Shown one piece after another: positions 1 to 13,421 of a stretch of 64,000 nt of DNA. Source of the DNA: Pseudomonadota bacterium (lineage in GTDB: Bacteria; Pseudomonadota; Gammaproteobacteria; Pseudomonadales; Azotimanducaceae); the NCBI GenBank assembly GCA_027624035.1, contig JAQBUI010000001.1, forward strand, positions 1 through 64,000, written 5' to 3'. The first letter of the stretch is position 1; the number at the start of each line of letters is the position of its first letter. Below the pieces are notes generated by a model, which saw only the letters and a list, made by a program, of their open reading frames with translations, did not search any database and was not told the origin of the DNA. A program made the position numbers and the translations under genes.

Positions 1-65
1 GATTTGCTATCCGCGAGGGTGGCCGAACGGTAGGTGCCGGGGTCGTGACCAAAATCATCGCATAG
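1..65 (+). CDS. tuf: Elongation factor Tu, first copy, 3' end only
   Basis: Only the last 20 codons and the stop of an EF-Tu gene lie inside the window; the rest is to the left. The visible C-terminus ([15 protein letters not shown]...) is identical in DNA to the end of the complete tuf gene at 15555-16748. Identity runs through the stop codon and four bases beyond, to position 69, then the two flanks diverge. EF-Tu delivers aminoacyl-tRNA to the ribosome. A tuf copy ahead of tRNA-Trp-secE-nusG is the usual proteobacterial order, which supports the call. Confidence 0.95.
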   Translation, partial: FAIREGGRTVGAGVVTKIIA

Positions 66-85
66 CACCGGCTTTGAACCGCTTC

Positions 86-103
86 GGGCAGCCTGGGCTG
101 CCC
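86..103 (+). other. Stem-loop between tuf and tRNA-Trp
   Basis: GGGCAGC and GCTGCCC form a perfect 7 bp stem around a 4-base loop. No T-run follows, so it is not a classical terminator. It may be a processing or 3'-end protecting structure between the tuf message and tRNA-Trp. Confidence 0.45.
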
Positions 104-147
104 GCGCCTGATTGGAAGTCCGGTGCAAGGCGGCCAGAGCGAGATTT

Positions 148-223
148 AGGCCAGTAGCTCAATTGGCAGAGCGGCGGTCTCCAAAACCGCAGGTTGGGGG
201 TTCGATTCCCTCCTGGCCTGCCA
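148..223 (+). tRNA. trpT: tRNA-Trp (anticodon CCA)
   Basis: A full cloverleaf of 76 nt can be drawn. The acceptor stem pairs AGGCCAG with CTGGCCT, the discriminator is G, and CCA is encoded. The anticodon stem GCGGT/ACCGC carries loop CTCCAAA with anticodon CCA at 181-183, and the T-arm contains GGTTCGATTCC. Its place between tuf and secE is the conserved position of tRNA-Trp in gammaproteobacteria. It is probably co-transcribed with the upstream tuf copy. Confidence 0.97.
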
Positions 224-264
224 GCCCAGAAGCAGGCAGCACGTCAACCGATGACATACCGATT

Positions 265-645
265 ATGGCAGCGAAGATGAACGCAAAGAGTGAGACAACC
301 CAGTTCAGGCTGGATGCGCTCAAGTGGCTGATGATCCTGGCGATTATCGCCGTCGGTGTGTATGCGAACTCGGTCTATGGAGCAGTGACCTTGCTGTACC
401 GGGCGCTGATTGGTGTGGTGATGGCTGCGGCAGTCACGGGTATAGCACTTCAGACCGAAAAAGGTCATGCAGCCTGGGAGTTGGCCAAGGAAGCGCGAAC
501 CGAGATGCGAAAGGTGATCTGGCCAACCCGACAGGAGTTGACCCAGACCACACTGATCGTGGTGGTCGTTGTAATTGTCGTTGGCATGCTGTTGTGGGGT
601 CTCGATTCCGGACTGAGCTGGGCAATCAAGGGCGTCATAGGCTGA
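265..645 (+). CDS. secE: Preprotein translocase subunit SecE
   Basis: SecE is the essential clamp subunit of the SecYEG channel in the inner membrane. This 126-residue protein has three hydrophobic segments (about 21-38, 45-62 and 96-113), as in the long enterobacterial type. The conserved cytoplasmic amphipathic stretch [17 protein letters not shown] is at 75-91. Neither candidate start has a clear ribosome binding site: ATG 265 is used here, but ATG 277 (MNAKSE...) matches the usual start of family members. The open frame further upstream runs through tRNA-Trp and is not coding. nusG follows after 14 bases, so the two form an operon. Confidence 0.95.
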   Translation: MAAKMNAKSETTQFRLDALKWLMILAIIAVGVYANSVYGAVTLLYRALIGVVMAAAVTGIALQTEKGHAAWELAKEARTEMRKVIWPTRQELTQTTLIVVVVVIVVGMLLWGLDSGLSWAIKGVIG

Positions 646-659
646 GGCCAGGAGATCAA

Positions 660-1193
660 GTGAGCAAGCGATGGTACGTAGTGCATGCCTACTCAGGGTA
701 TGAAAAGCAGGTGATGCGCGCGATCAGGGAGCGCATTGAATTGTCCAGCCTTGCTGAACGATTTGGTGAAGTGATTGTTCCCTCCGAGGAAGTGGTCGAG
801 ATGCGCGGCGGCAAGAAGCGTCGCAGCGAGAGAAAGTTCTTTCCTGGATACGTGCTGGTTGAGATGGAGCTGGATGATGATACCTGGCACCTGATCAAGG
901 AAACACCGAGGGTGATGGGCTTCATTGGTGGCAAGGCCGATCATCCGGCGCCCATTTCCAATGCAGAGGCAGATGCTATCTTGCAGCGGGTGCAGGCGGG
1001 AACTGAACACGCGACACCAAAAACGGTGTTCGAACCAGGCGAACTGGTTCGGGTGATTGATGGGCCGTTTAATGACTTCAATGGTGTTGTAGAAGAAGTG
1101 AACTACGAGAAGAACCGGCTGCATGTGGCCGTAACGATTTTTGGCCGGTCCACGCCGGTCGAATTGGACTTCAGTCAGGTTGAAAAGGGCTGA
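660..1193 (+). CDS. nusG: Transcription termination/antitermination protein NusG
   Basis: NusG binds the RNA polymerase clamp, suppresses pausing, and links polymerase to Rho or ribosomal S10. The 177-residue product has the NGN domain at about 1-115 ([14 protein letters not shown] near the start, FPGYVLVEM in the middle) and a C-terminal KOW domain ([14 protein letters not shown]). The start is GTG 660, preceded by AGGAG at 650-654. The open frame reaches much further upstream but there only shadows secE. Length agrees with the 181 residues of the E. coli protein. Confidence 0.97.
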   Translation: MSKRWYVVHAYSGYEKQVMRAIRERIELSSLAERFGEVIVPSEEVVEMRGGKKRRSERKFFPGYVLVEMELDDDTWHLIKETPRVMGFIGGKADHPAPISNAEADAILQRVQAGTEHATPKTVFEPGELVRVIDGPFNDFNGVVEEVNYEKNRLHVAVTIFGRSTPVELDFSQVEKG

Positions 1194-1292
1194 CTGAGAA
1201 TTGAAATACATTGTGCCCAACGGGCGCGTTTGACGGGGACCTGATCCGCTCCATCCAGGAGAGGCAGGGATTGCACCCAATAAGAGGTCAAG
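1194..1292 (+). promoter_or_regulatory. Leader of rplK-rplA with a small stem-loop
   Basis: The 99-base spacer holds a hairpin at 1213-1227 (GTGCCC, loop AAC, GGGCGC, with one G-U pair). In E. coli, L1 represses its own operon by binding the leader of rplK, so this is the place to expect that site. I see no specific L1-binding motif that I can verify. Confidence 0.35.
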
Positions 1293-1724
1293 ATGGCTAA
1301 GAAGATCGATTCCTATATCAAGCTGCAGGTGCCTGCAGGACAGGCCAACCCAAGCCCTCCGGTAGGGCCGGCATTGGGGCAGAAAGGCGTCAACATCATG
1401 GACTTCTGCAAGGCGTTCAACGCCGAGACCCAGTCAATGGAAGCCGGATTGCCCATCCCTGTGGTGATTACGGTCTATTCAGATCGCAGCTTTACCTTTA
1501 TCAAGAAGACACCGCCGGCCTCGGTGCTGCTGCGCAAGGCGGCAGGTATCAGCAAGGGCAGCAGTGAACCTCACGTCAGCAAGGTGGGCAAGGTCACCAG
1601 AGCCCAGCTTGAGGAGATCGCAGCGACCAAGCTGCCCGATCTGACGGCGAGTGACATGGATGCGGCGGTTCGTACCATCGCAGGCAGCGCGCGCAGCGCC
1701 GGAATTGAGACCGAGGGGGTTTAG
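1293..1724 (+). CDS. rplK: 50S ribosomal protein L11
   Basis: L11 forms the base of the L7/L12 stalk in the GTPase-associated centre and is needed for RelA activation. The 143 residues match the usual length. The N-terminal domain has the conserved [16 protein letters not shown], followed by [15 protein letters not shown] and the 23S-binding C-terminal half. rplA follows three bases after the stop, so the pair is an operon. Confidence 0.98.
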   Translation: MAKKIDSYIKLQVPAGQANPSPPVGPALGQKGVNIMDFCKAFNAETQSMEAGLPIPVVITVYSDRSFTFIKKTPPASVLLRKAAGISKGSSEPHVSKVGKVTRAQLEEIAATKLPDLTASDMDAAVRTIAGSARSAGIETEGV

Positions 1725-1727
1725 CAA

Positions 1728-2426
1728 ATGGCCAGGTTGAGCAAGAGAATTCGTACCATACGCGAGAAGATTGAGCCGGGACGTTTCTACAGTATTGACG
1801 ATGCGGTTGCACTGCTGGAGCAATTGTCCTCCGTGAAATTCAAGGAATCCATCGACGTCAGTATTAATCTGGGCGTGGACCCCCGAAAGTCGGATCAGGT
1901 AGTACGTGGTGCCACAGTATTGCCAAATGGTACCGGTAAGGACGTTCGAGTTGCGGTATTCACTCAGGGTGACAAGGCTGAGGAAGCCCGGGCCGCTGGC
2001 GCGGACATCGTTGGCATGGATGACCTCGCCGCAGACGTCAAGGCAGGGAAACTCGATTTTGATGTTGCGATTGCCACGCCTGACGCGATGCGAGTTGTGG
2101 GGCAGCTCGGGCAGATTCTTGGCCCCCGGGGATTGATGCCGAACCCCCGCCTCGGAACTGTGACGCCGGACGTTGGCGAGGCGGTGCGCAATGCCAAGGC
2201 TGGGCAGGTGCGATACCGCACCGACAAGAATGGAATCATTCATGGCGGCGTCGGTCGTGTCGGCTTTGAGGCTGCCAAGATCAAGGAGAATATTGAAGCG
2301 CTGCTGAATGATTTGCGAAAGGCGAAGCCGTCAAGCGCAAAGGGTACCTATGTCAAGAAGGTGGTTTTGTCGACCACCATGGGCGCCGGCATCCCGATTG
2401 ATCAGTCGTCCTTCCAAACCGTATAG
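1728..2426 (+). CDS. rplA: 50S ribosomal protein L1
   Basis: L1 builds the mobile stalk at the E-site side of the 50S subunit and in E. coli represses its own operon. The 232-residue protein carries the conserved [15 protein letters not shown] block and the C-terminal [12 protein letters not shown] segment. The ATG lies three bases after rplK. It is followed by a 226-base leader before rplJ. Confidence 0.98.
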   Translation: MARLSKRIRTIREKIEPGRFYSIDDAVALLEQLSSVKFKESIDVSINLGVDPRKSDQVVRGATVLPNGTGKDVRVAVFTQGDKAEEARAAGADIVGMDDLAADVKAGKLDFDVAIATPDAMRVVGQLGQILGPRGLMPNPRLGTVTPDVGEAVRNAKAGQVRYRTDKNGIIHGGVGRVGFEAAKIKENIEALLNDLRKAKPSSAKGTYVKKVVLSTTMGAGIPIDQSSFQTV

Positions 2427-2652
2427 CGAGACAAGATTAGAAGTAGAGACTTTGGGGTTCCCGCGTGCCTGCATGGGTGCGGGGCTCGTCAAAGACCGCA
2501 GGTCTGTCAGGCCGTTCTGATTGGAATGACAGTTAAGTTCTCGAAAGAGAGGCCCGCGCAGACGGTGAACCCGATTCAGAGATTGGATCCAATCGCCGTG
2601 TGAAACCCCCACTCCAGGGTGGGATACGCAACAAGTCGAGGAGTACATTACT
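2427..2652 (+). promoter_or_regulatory. rplJ leader (L10 autoregulatory region)
   Basis: There is no reading frame of note in these 226 bases. The region is rich in pairing segments, for example CCCAC-TCCAG-GGTGGG near 2608-2624 just ahead of the rplJ Shine-Dalgarno sequence. In bacteria this position holds the L10 leader, a structured RNA to which the L10-L12 complex binds to repress translation. Calling it rests on position and potential structure; I did not fold it or match it to the Rfam model. Confidence 0.6.
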
Positions 2653-3186
2653 GTGCCAATTGGACTTAAAGAGAAACAGGCGATTGTTGCTGAAGTGAAC
2701 GAAACGGCCAGCAAGGCGCTGTCCGCAGTGATGGCAGATTACCGCGGTGTCACCGTGGAAAAGATGACATTACTGCGAAAGCAGGCCCGGGAGGCTGGGG
2801 TACACGTCAGGGTAATACGCAATACACTCGCAAAGAGGGCCATCCAAGGTACCGATTTTGAGTGTATGCAGGACGTATTGCTTGGCCCGAACGTACTTGC
2901 ATTTTCGATTGATGACCCCGGTGCTGCGGCCCGGGTATTCAAGGAATTTGCCAAGAATAATGATGCGTTCGAGATCAAGGCGTTATCTGTGGGCGGCAAA
3001 ATGCTTGCTGCCGACCAAATTGATGCGCTCGCGAAGCTTCCCACACGGGAAGAGGCGCTGGCTCTGTTGATGTCGGTCATGCTGGCCCCTGTGGCCAAGC
3101 TCACTCGTACCCTGAATGATATCCCCGGACGTGTTACCCGCGTCGTTGCTGCTGTGCGTGACCAGAAGCAGGAAGCCGTCAACTAA
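2653..3186 (+). CDS. rplJ: 50S ribosomal protein L10
   Basis: L10 anchors the L7/L12 dimers to the ribosome. The 177-residue product is slightly longer than the E. coli protein (165) and has the family pattern of an N-terminal rRNA-binding domain ([32 protein letters not shown]) and a C-terminal helix for L12. Translation starts at GTG 2653 with AGGAG at 2639-2643. rplL follows after 18 bases and is co-transcribed. Confidence 0.97.
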   Translation: MPIGLKEKQAIVAEVNETASKALSAVMADYRGVTVEKMTLLRKQAREAGVHVRVIRNTLAKRAIQGTDFECMQDVLLGPNVLAFSIDDPGAAARVFKEFAKNNDAFEIKALSVGGKMLAADQIDALAKLPTREEALALLMSVMLAPVAKLTRTLNDIPGRVTRVVAAVRDQKQEAVN

Positions 3187-3204
3187 CTATTGGAGATAGG
3201 ACAC

Positions 3205-3582
3205 ATGTCGTTATCAAAAGATGAAATACTGGATGCAATTGCCCAGATGAGCGTTATGGATGTCGTAGAGCTCGTCTCGGCAATGGAAGAGAAGTTTGGT
3301 GTATCTGCCGCAGCAGCGGTTGCTGCAGCCCCTGTGGCTGCTGGTGACGCAGGCCCGGCTGAAGAAGAGCAGACCGAGTTTGACGTTATCATCACCAGCG
3401 CAGGTGAGAAGAAGGTGAACGCGATCAAGGTGGTACGGGCTGTCACTGGTCTTGGGCTGAAGGAAGCCAAGGCTCTGGTCGACGAAGCGCCGTCTACTGT
3501 CAAGGAAGGCGCTTCCAAGGACGAAGCCGAGTCGATTCTCAAGCAACTCGAGGAAGCGGGTGCGAGCGGGGAGTTGAAGTAA
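3205..3582 (+). CDS. rplL: 50S ribosomal protein L7/L12
   Basis: L7/L12 is the multicopy stalk protein that recruits translational GTPases. ATG 3205 gives 125 residues with a strong GGAGATAGG ribosome binding site at 3192-3200; an in-frame TTG at 3190 is ignored because it would place the binding site inside the gene. Residues 1-30 form the dimerisation domain, followed by an Ala/Glu-rich hinge (about 36-55). The C-terminal domain has [20 protein letters not shown]. Confidence 0.98.
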   Translation: MSLSKDEILDAIAQMSVMDVVELVSAMEEKFGVSAAAAVAAAPVAAGDAGPAEEEQTEFDVIITSAGEKKVNAIKVVRAVTGLGLKEAKALVDEAPSTVKEGASKDEAESILKQLEEAGASGELK

Positions 3583-3616
3583 GTTCCGCTTGTTGCTGCT
3601 TTGCGCACGTTCGTCA

Positions 3617-3660
3617 GGCTGGAGGCGATTCGCCCCCGGCCTTTCGTCGTTTGTTATTTT
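3617..3660 (+). terminator. Partial terminator (attenuator) between rplL and rpoB
   Basis: GGCTGG and CCGGCC, with an inner GGCG/CGCC, form a hairpin at 3617-3641 with one mismatch. It is followed by an interrupted T-rich tract (TTTCGTCGTTTGTTATTTT). In E. coli an attenuator at this point makes polymerase genes less expressed than the ribosomal protein genes upstream. The weak T-run fits partial read-through. Confidence 0.65.
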
Positions 3661-3726
3661 GAGCAGAACTCGGCAGAACACTCCCGATAAGCTCCCGCAA
3701 TTAAATGAACCAGCTTGGAGGCATTG

Positions 3727-6700
3727 ATGGCCTATTCATTCACAGAGAAGAAGCGCATTCGCAAAGACTTTGGCAAGTTGCCCGCGGTAATGGACATCCC
3801 ATACCTGCTCGCGATCCAGGTCGAGTCCTATAAGGAATTCCTGCAGGACACTGTTGCAGCGGACCAGCGGAGTGACAAGGGTCTGCATGCTGCGTTCAAG
3901 TCTGTATTTCCGATCGTCAGCTATTCAGGCAACGCCGCGCTGGAATATGTAGGTTATCGCCTCGGCAAGCCGGTCTACGATGTGAAGGAGTGTCAGCTTC
4001 ACAATACCTACTACGCTGTGCCCCTGCGGGTGAAGGTCCGTCTGATCATCTACGACAAGGAATCGTCGAACAAGGCCATCAAGGACATCAAGGAGCAGGA
4101 AGTTTACATGGGCGAGATTCCGCTCATGACCGACAACGGTACTTTTGTCATCAATGGGATCGAGCGCGTGGTGGTATCGCAACTGCACCGATCACCGGGC
4201 GTGTTTTTCGATCATGATAAAGGCAAGACTCATTCCTCGGGCAAGCTGCTTTACTCGGCACGGGTTATCCCGATGCGTGGTTCCTGGCTGGATTTCGAGT
4301 TCGATCCGAAGGATTGCGTCTTTGTCCGGATCGACCGACGTCGCAAGCTGCCCGCCACCGTTCTTCTGCGGGCGCTGGGCTATACCGCCCAGGAGATTCT
4401 GGCGACCTTTTTTGAAACTGATACCTTCTTCATGAAAGAGGAGGGTTATTCCCTGCAGTTGATTGCAAACCGTCTGCGTGGGGAAACTGCCCGCTTCGAC
4501 ATCGTAGCGCCCGATGGCGAGAGCATTGTCGAGGAAGGGACCCGAATCACGCCTCGACACATTCGTGAAATGGATGGACTGGGTCTGACTGAACTTGAAG
4601 TTCCTGTGGAATACATTGACGGGCATGTGCTGGCAGAGGACATCATCGACTCGGAGACCGGCGAGATTGTGTTGCCCTGTAACACCAGCGTCACCGAAGA
4701 GGTTCTTGAGCAGCTCAGAGAGATGGGCCTGACGTCTTTCAATACGATCTATACCAATGATCTGGAAGCCGGCCCGTTCATCTCGGACACTCTGAATATC
4801 GATCCAACCGAAAACAGGCTGGAGGCATTGGTCGAGATCTATCGGATGATGCGTCCCGGCGAGCCGCCCACCAAGGAAGCGGCAGAAAACCTGTTCAATA
4901 ATCTGTTCTTTGCCTCAGAGAGATATGATCTGACTGCCGTGGGCCGGATGAAGTTCAATCGGCGTCTCGGCAGGGCGGAAGAGGTTGGTGCGGGCACGCT
5001 CAGCAACGAGGACATCATTGAGGTGCTTCGTTGTTTGATCAATATCCGCAATGGTAAGGATACCGTCGATGACATCGATCACCTGGGCAATCGCCGCATA
5101 CGGAGCGTCGGAGAGATGGCGGAAAATGCCTTTCGTCTGGGCCTGATCCGGGTAGAGCGCGCGGTGAAGGAGCGTCTCAGTCTGGCCGAGTCGGAAGGAT
5201 TGATGCCCCAGGACCTGATCAATGCCAAGCCCGTCGGGGCCGCGGTCAAGGAATTTTTCGGATCAGCCCAGCTTTCCCAGTTTATGGACCAGAACAACCC
5301 GCTGTCCGAGGTGACTCACAAGCGCCGTGTATCAGCGCTCGGGCCGGGCGGTCTTACCCGCGAACGGGCCGGCTTTGAGGTGCGCGATGTTCACCCGACG
5401 CACTACGGACGGGTGTGTCCAATTGAGACGCCGGAAGGGCCCAACATTGGTCTGATCAACTCGCTGGCTACCTATGCCCGGACTAACGCCTATGGTTTTC
5501 TGGAAACACCCTACCGCCGGGTGGTAGAAGGCAGAGTGACAGACGAGATTGAATACCTCTCCGCGATCATTGAGAGCGACTACGTGATTGCCCAGGCGAG
5601 CGTTCCAATTGACGAGGACGGTCAGATTCTGGACGACCTGGTGGATGTACGCCATCAGGGTGAATTCACCAAGATGCCCACCGAAAGCGTCAACTTTATG
5701 GATGTCTCGCCCCAGCAGGTGGTGAGTGTGGCAGCCTCCCTCATCCCGTTTCTGGAGCATGATGATGCCAACCGGGCGCTGATGGGTTCGAACATGCAGC
5801 GCCAGGCCGTGCCGACACTGAGGAGCGAAAAACCCCTCGTTGGTACCGGGATGGAAGGCATTGTGGCCAAGGATTCCGGCGTATGTGTGGTCGCGAGGCG
5901 TGGTGGCGTGGTTGAAACGGTAGATGCCGCCAGAATCGTTATTCGTGTCAATGACAACGAGACCGAAAGCGGTGAAGCGGGTGTGGACATCTACAATCTC
6001 ACCAAGTACACCCGGTCAAACCAGAACACCTGTATCAATCAGAAGCCTCTGGTGAGGCAGGGCGACAAGATCTCCCGGGATGACATTCTGGCCGATGGAC
6101 CTTCGGTGGATACTGGTGAGCTGGCATTGGGCCAGAACATCCGGATCGCCTTCATGACCTGGAATGGCTACAACTTCGAGGACTCGATTCTGGTATCGGA
6201 AAGGGTCGTCAAGGAGGATAGGTTCACGACCATCCATATCCAGGAACTGACCTGCTATGCGCGGGATACCAAACTCGGAAGCGAAGAGATCACCTGCGAC
6301 ATTCCCAACGTTGGTGAAGGTGCGCTGTCCAAGCTGGATGAGTCCGGTATCGTCTATATTGGTGCCGAGGTAGAGGCCGGTGACATCCTGGTCGGCAAGG
6401 TGACGCCGAAGGGCGAAACCCAGCTCACGCCGGAAGAGAAATTGCTGCGGGCGATCTTTGGAGAGAAGGCGTCTGACGTCAAGGACACCTCGCTGCGTGT
6501 TCCGAGCAGCTACAATGGTACGGTGATCGACGTTCGGGTCTTCACAAGAGACGGAATCGACAAGGATCAGCGGGCTCTCGATATCGAGCATCAGGAACTT
6601 GAAGCGGTGCGCAAGAACATCGAGGAGGAGTACCGGATTGTCGAGACGGCGACCTTCGAACGTGTTTCCGATTCTCTCGTTGGCCAGACGGTCATCGCGG

Positions 6701-7797
6701 GTCCGGCACTCAAGAAGGGCGACAAGATTACCCGCGCCTACCTGAAGGATTTGCCTGGTAGGGACTGGTTCAAGATTCGTCTGGAACAGGACAATCTGAA
6801 CAGCCTGCTCGAACAGGCGGAACAACGCCTGGCCGCGCGTCGTGCGGCGCTGGATGAGCAGTTCGAAGAGAGCAAGGCCAAGCTCGAAAGTGGCGATGAT
6901 CTGCAGCCGGGCGTCCTGAAGATCGTCAAGGTTTACCTCGCGATCAAGCGGCGCATCCAGCCGGGGGACAAGATGGCGGGCCGGCATGGCAACAAGGGCG
7001 TGATTTCGGTGATCAAGCCGGTCGAAGACATGCCATTCGATGAGAATGGTGAGCCGATCGACCTGGTGTTGAACCCACTCGGGGTGCCGAAACGCATGAA
7101 CGTCGGTCAGATTCTGGAAACCCATCTCGGCTGGGCATCCCATGGTCTTGGTCAAAAGATCAACGAGATGCTGGAGATGCAACGCGAGGTCAGCGAAATC
7201 CGGGCCTTTCTTGAAAAGGTCTACAATCAGAGTGGTCGCGAGGAAGATCTGGGCGAATTCAGTGATGCCGAGATCATCGAGATGGCGGGCAATCTCTGCG
7301 GCGGGGTACCGATGGCGACCAACGTGTTTGACGGTGCCACGGAAGAAGAGATCAAGGGTATGCTGAAACTGGCGGGATTGCCCGCTGACGGCCAGGCCAT
7401 TCTCTATGACGGACGAACAGGCGACGCGTTCGATCGTCCGGTCACGGTCGGGTACATGTACATGCTCAAACTCAACCACCTGGTTGACGACAAGATGCAT
7501 GCGAGATCGACCGGGTCCTACTCGCTCGTGACCCAGCAGCCTCTGGGTGGCAAGGCCCAGTTTGGCGGTCAGCGTTTCGGCGAGATGGAGGTCTGGGCAC
7601 TCGAGGCCTATGGTGCCGCCCATACGCTCCAGGAGATGCTGACGGTTAAATCCGACGACGTTCATGGGCGTACCAGGATGTACAAGAATATCGTGGATGG
7701 TGACCACCGCATGGAGCCCGGAATGCCGGAGTCTTTCAATGTGCTGGTCAAGGAGATCCGTTCGCTGGGCATCGATATCGAGCTGGAGAACGACTAG
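3727..7797 (+). CDS. rpoB: DNA-directed RNA polymerase subunit beta
   Basis: This is the catalytic beta subunit of RNA polymerase. ATG 3727 follows TTGGAGG at 3715-3721 and gives 1356 residues, close to the 1342 of E. coli. The rifampicin-binding cluster looks wild type: [20 protein letters not shown], then [13 protein letters not shown]. Further on are [15 protein letters not shown] and the active-site segment [13 protein letters not shown]. It sits between the rplL attenuator and rpoC in the standard rplJL-rpoBC operon. Confidence 0.99.
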   Translation: MAYSFTEKKRIRKDFGKLPAVMDIPYLLAIQVESYKEFLQDTVAADQRSDKGLHAAFKSVFPIVSYSGNAALEYVGYRLGKPVYDVKECQLHNTYYAVPLRVKVRLIIYDKESSNKAIKDIKEQEVYMGEIPLMTDNGTFVINGIERVVVSQLHRSPGVFFDHDKGKTHSSGKLLYSARVIPMRGSWLDFEFDPKDCVFVRIDRRRKLPATVLLRALGYTAQEILATFFETDTFFMKEEGYSLQLIANRLRGETARFDIVAPDGESIVEEGTRITPRHIREMDGLGLTELEVPVEYIDGHVLAEDIIDSETGEIVLPCNTSVTEEVLEQLREMGLTSFNTIYTNDLEAGPFISDTLNIDPTENRLEALVEIYRMMRPGEPPTKEAAENLFNNLFFASERYDLTAVGRMKFNRRLGRAEEVGAGTLSNEDIIEVLRCLINIRNGKDTVDDIDHLGNRRIRSVGEMAENAFRLGLIRVERAVKERLSLAESEGLMPQDLINAKPVGAAVKEFFGSAQLSQFMDQNNPLSEVTHKRRVSALGPGGLTRERAGFEVRDVHPTHYGRVCPIETPEGPNIGLINSLATYARTNAYGFLETPYRRVVEGRVTDEIEYLSAIIESDYVIAQASVPIDEDGQILDDLVDVRHQGEFTKMPTESVNFMDVSPQQVVSVAASLIPFLEHDDANRALMGSNMQRQAVPTLRSEKPLVGTGMEGIVAKDSGVCVVARRGGVVETVDAARIVIRVNDNETESGEAGVDIYNLTKYTRSNQNTCINQKPLVRQGDKISRDDILADGPSVDTGELALGQNIRIAFMTWNGYNFEDSILVSERVVKEDRFTTIHIQELTCYARDTKLGSEEITCDIPNVGEGALSKLDESGIVYIGAEVEAGDILVGKVTPKGETQLTPEEKLLRAIFGEKASDVKDTSLRVPSSYNGTVIDVRVFTRDGIDKDQRALDIEHQELEAVRKNIEEEYRIVETATFERVSDSLVGQTVIAGPALKKGDKITRAYLKDLPGRDWFKIRLEQDNLNSLLEQAEQRLAARRAALDEQFEESKAKLESGDDLQPGVLKIVKVYLAIKRRIQPGDKMAGRHGNKGVISVIKPVEDMPFDENGEPIDLVLNPLGVPKRMNVGQILETHLGWASHGLGQKINEMLEMQREVSEIRAFLEKVYNQSGREEDLGEFSDAEIIEMAGNLCGGVPMATNVFDGATEEEIKGMLKLAGLPADGQAILYDGRTGDAFDRPVTVGYMYMLKLNHLVDDKMHARSTGSYSLVTQQPLGGKAQFGGQRFGEMEVWALEAYGAAHTLQEMLTVKSDDVHGRTRMYKNIVDGDHRMEPGMPESFNVLVKEIRSLGIDIELEND

Positions 7798-7813
7798 ACC
7801 GCCACTGACTCCT

Positions 7814-7903
7814 GGCCGGGTTGGTCGTTGGTTGTCAGCCGGGCCGGGGTGTCGATAGAATTTAACTTTTCCCTTTTTACTGGGGGTTCGGGTGCTACCC
7901 GAA
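7814..7903 (+). other. Two stem-loops in the rpoB-rpoC spacer
   Basis: The 119-base spacer contains a long imperfect hairpin at 7814-7845 (GGCCGGGTTGG against TCAGCCGGGCC, one G/G mismatch). A perfect 7 bp hairpin follows at 7887-7903 (TTCGGGT, loop GCT, ACCCGAA) and ends four bases before the rpoC ribosome binding site. Neither has a T-run. The second could influence translation of rpoC, which has a TTG start. Confidence 0.5.
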
Positions 7904-7916
7904 ATTGGAGGAAGCC

Positions 7917-12143
<4,227 letters not shown>

Positions 12144-12156
12144 CAGTCGCCCGGGT

Positions 12157-12191
12157 AAGTTCCGGACCGCACGAGCGCGGTGCCGGAACTT
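12157..12191 (+). other. Strong inverted repeat after rpoC
   Basis: AAGTTCCGG and CCGGAACTT pair perfectly over 9 bp, enclosing a second stem CCGC/GCGG. It lies 13 bases after the rpoC stop. The bases that follow are CCCTGAAAG, not a T-run, so it could stabilise the rpoC 3' end or take part in Rho-dependent termination, but is not a standard intrinsic terminator. Confidence 0.55.
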
Positions 12192-12278
12192 CCCTGAAAG
12201 CTGCTGGTGGGTTGGATTTACGCCCTCGCATGGGGCCTGGCAAAGCAGGTTGCGGGCGCGTGATTGGTCCAGGGAGTG

Positions 12279-12307
12279 TTGACTATGGGTTGAGCGCTCA
12301 TTAGAAT
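12279..12307 (+). promoter_or_regulatory. Promoter of the rpsL-rpsG-fusA-tuf operon
   Basis: TTGACT at 12279-12284 and TAGAAT at 12302-12307 are separated by exactly 17 bases, close to the sigma-70 consensus. A GC-rich discriminator (TCGCGCTCGC) follows, as in stringently controlled promoters. The expected start would leave a leader of roughly 85 bases before rpsL. Confidence 0.75.
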
Positions 12308-12400
12308 TCGCGCTCGCTCGATACAGGGCTCTTTTTTGCCTGTCTTTGTGTTTTATCCAATGAATTTGAAATCCCTGTAATGGGGTGGAGTTAAGCATCC

Positions 12401-12775
12401 ATGGCCAGAATCAGCCAGTTGGTTCGAAAGCCGAGAAAGCGTAAGGTCCAGAAGAGCGGTGTTCCCGCGCTCCAGGCCTGTCCACAGAAACGTGGCGTGT
12501 GCACTCGGGTCTACACGACAACCCCGAAAAAGCCGAACTCGGCACTGCGAAAGGTTTGTCGTGTTCGACTGACCAACGGAATGGAAGTGACGTCCTATAT
12601 TGGTGGCGAGGGTCATAATCTGCAGGAACACAGCGTGATCCTGATCCGGGGCGGTCGTGTCAAGGATTTGCCGGGTGTGCGTTATCACACCGTTCGGGGA
12701 ACGCTGGATACCACCGGTGTCGCCAAACGTATGCAGGGCCGATCAAAGTACGGTGCCAAGAAACCGAAGACCTGA
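12401..12775 (+). CDS. rpsL: 30S ribosomal protein S12
   Basis: S12 lies at the decoding centre and controls accuracy. The 124 residues match the family length exactly. Both classical streptomycin-resistance positions look wild type: the lysine in [13 protein letters not shown] and the one in [13 protein letters not shown]. It is the first gene of the str operon, behind a good promoter. Confidence 0.99.
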   Translation: MARISQLVRKPRKRKVQKSGVPALQACPQKRGVCTRVYTTTPKKPNSALRKVCRVRLTNGMEVTSYIGGEGHNLQEHSVILIRGGRVKDLPGVRYHTVRGTLDTTGVAKRMQGRSKYGAKKPKT

Positions 12776-12867
12776 TTGACTGCATCGCAATTCCCATAGA
12801 CTGGTTCAATAATGAACCAGAGTAAGGTCGAGTCGATAGATCTCGAGTTACCTGAAGGAGAAGTTCA

Positions 12868-13338
12868 ATGCCCAGACGTAGAGTTCCCGAGAAACGGGAG
12901 ATACTGCCAGATCCCAAGTACGGCAACCGTACGCTTGCAAAATTTATGAATCACGTGATGGTCAGCGGCAAGAAGTCAGTCGCTGAGCGCATCGTCTATG
13001 GCGCGCTGAATCGGGTCAAGGAGCGGTCCAGTGGTGATCCGGTGGAGATCTTCGAAGCTGCCCTCGATGCAGTTGCGCCTTCCGTGGAAGTGAAATCCCG
13101 CCGCGTTGGCGGCGCCACCTATCAGGTTCCTGTTGAGGTTCGCCCATCGCGGCGTGCTGCGTTGGCCATGCGCTGGCTTGTTGATTCCGCCCGAAAGCGG
13201 GGCGAGAAATCCATGCCACTGCGCCTTGCTGGCGAGATCATGGACGCCGCGGAAGGTCGCGGCTCCGCGGTGCGACGCCGGGAAGACACCCACCGCATGG
13301 CAGAGGCGAATCGGGCGTTTTCTCACTATCGTTTCTAA
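12868..13338 (+). CDS. rpsG: 30S ribosomal protein S7
   Basis: S7 nucleates assembly of the 30S head and in E. coli is the repressor of the str operon, binding in the rpsL-rpsG spacer. The protein is 156 residues long and begins [25 protein letters not shown] precedes ATG 12868. The 92-base spacer to rpsL is where autoregulation by S7 would act. Confidence 0.98.
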   Translation: MPRRRVPEKREILPDPKYGNRTLAKFMNHVMVSGKKSVAERIVYGALNRVKERSSGDPVEIFEAALDAVAPSVEVKSRRVGGATYQVPVEVRPSRRAALAMRWLVDSARKRGEKSMPLRLAGEIMDAAEGRGSAVRRREDTHRMAEANRAFSHYRF

Positions 13339-13421
13339 TGAGTTACGTCCAGTAAATCGCATCTGACTGCGCATATAAATAAACCACCAGTTCGCCCAAT
13401 CCAGGACACGAGGACACCGAA

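Noticed and set aside
112-264. A longer secE reading frame that begins at 112
   Set aside because: It runs through tRNA-Trp, which has a complete cloverleaf, so coding there is not plausible.
5260-5380. Resistance mutations in rpoB, and likewise in rpsL at about 12520-12680
   Set aside because: The rifampicin cluster and the two streptomycin-related lysines have the usual residues.
12157-12191. Intrinsic terminator after rpoC
   Set aside because: The stem is strong but no T-run follows; kept as a stem-loop only.
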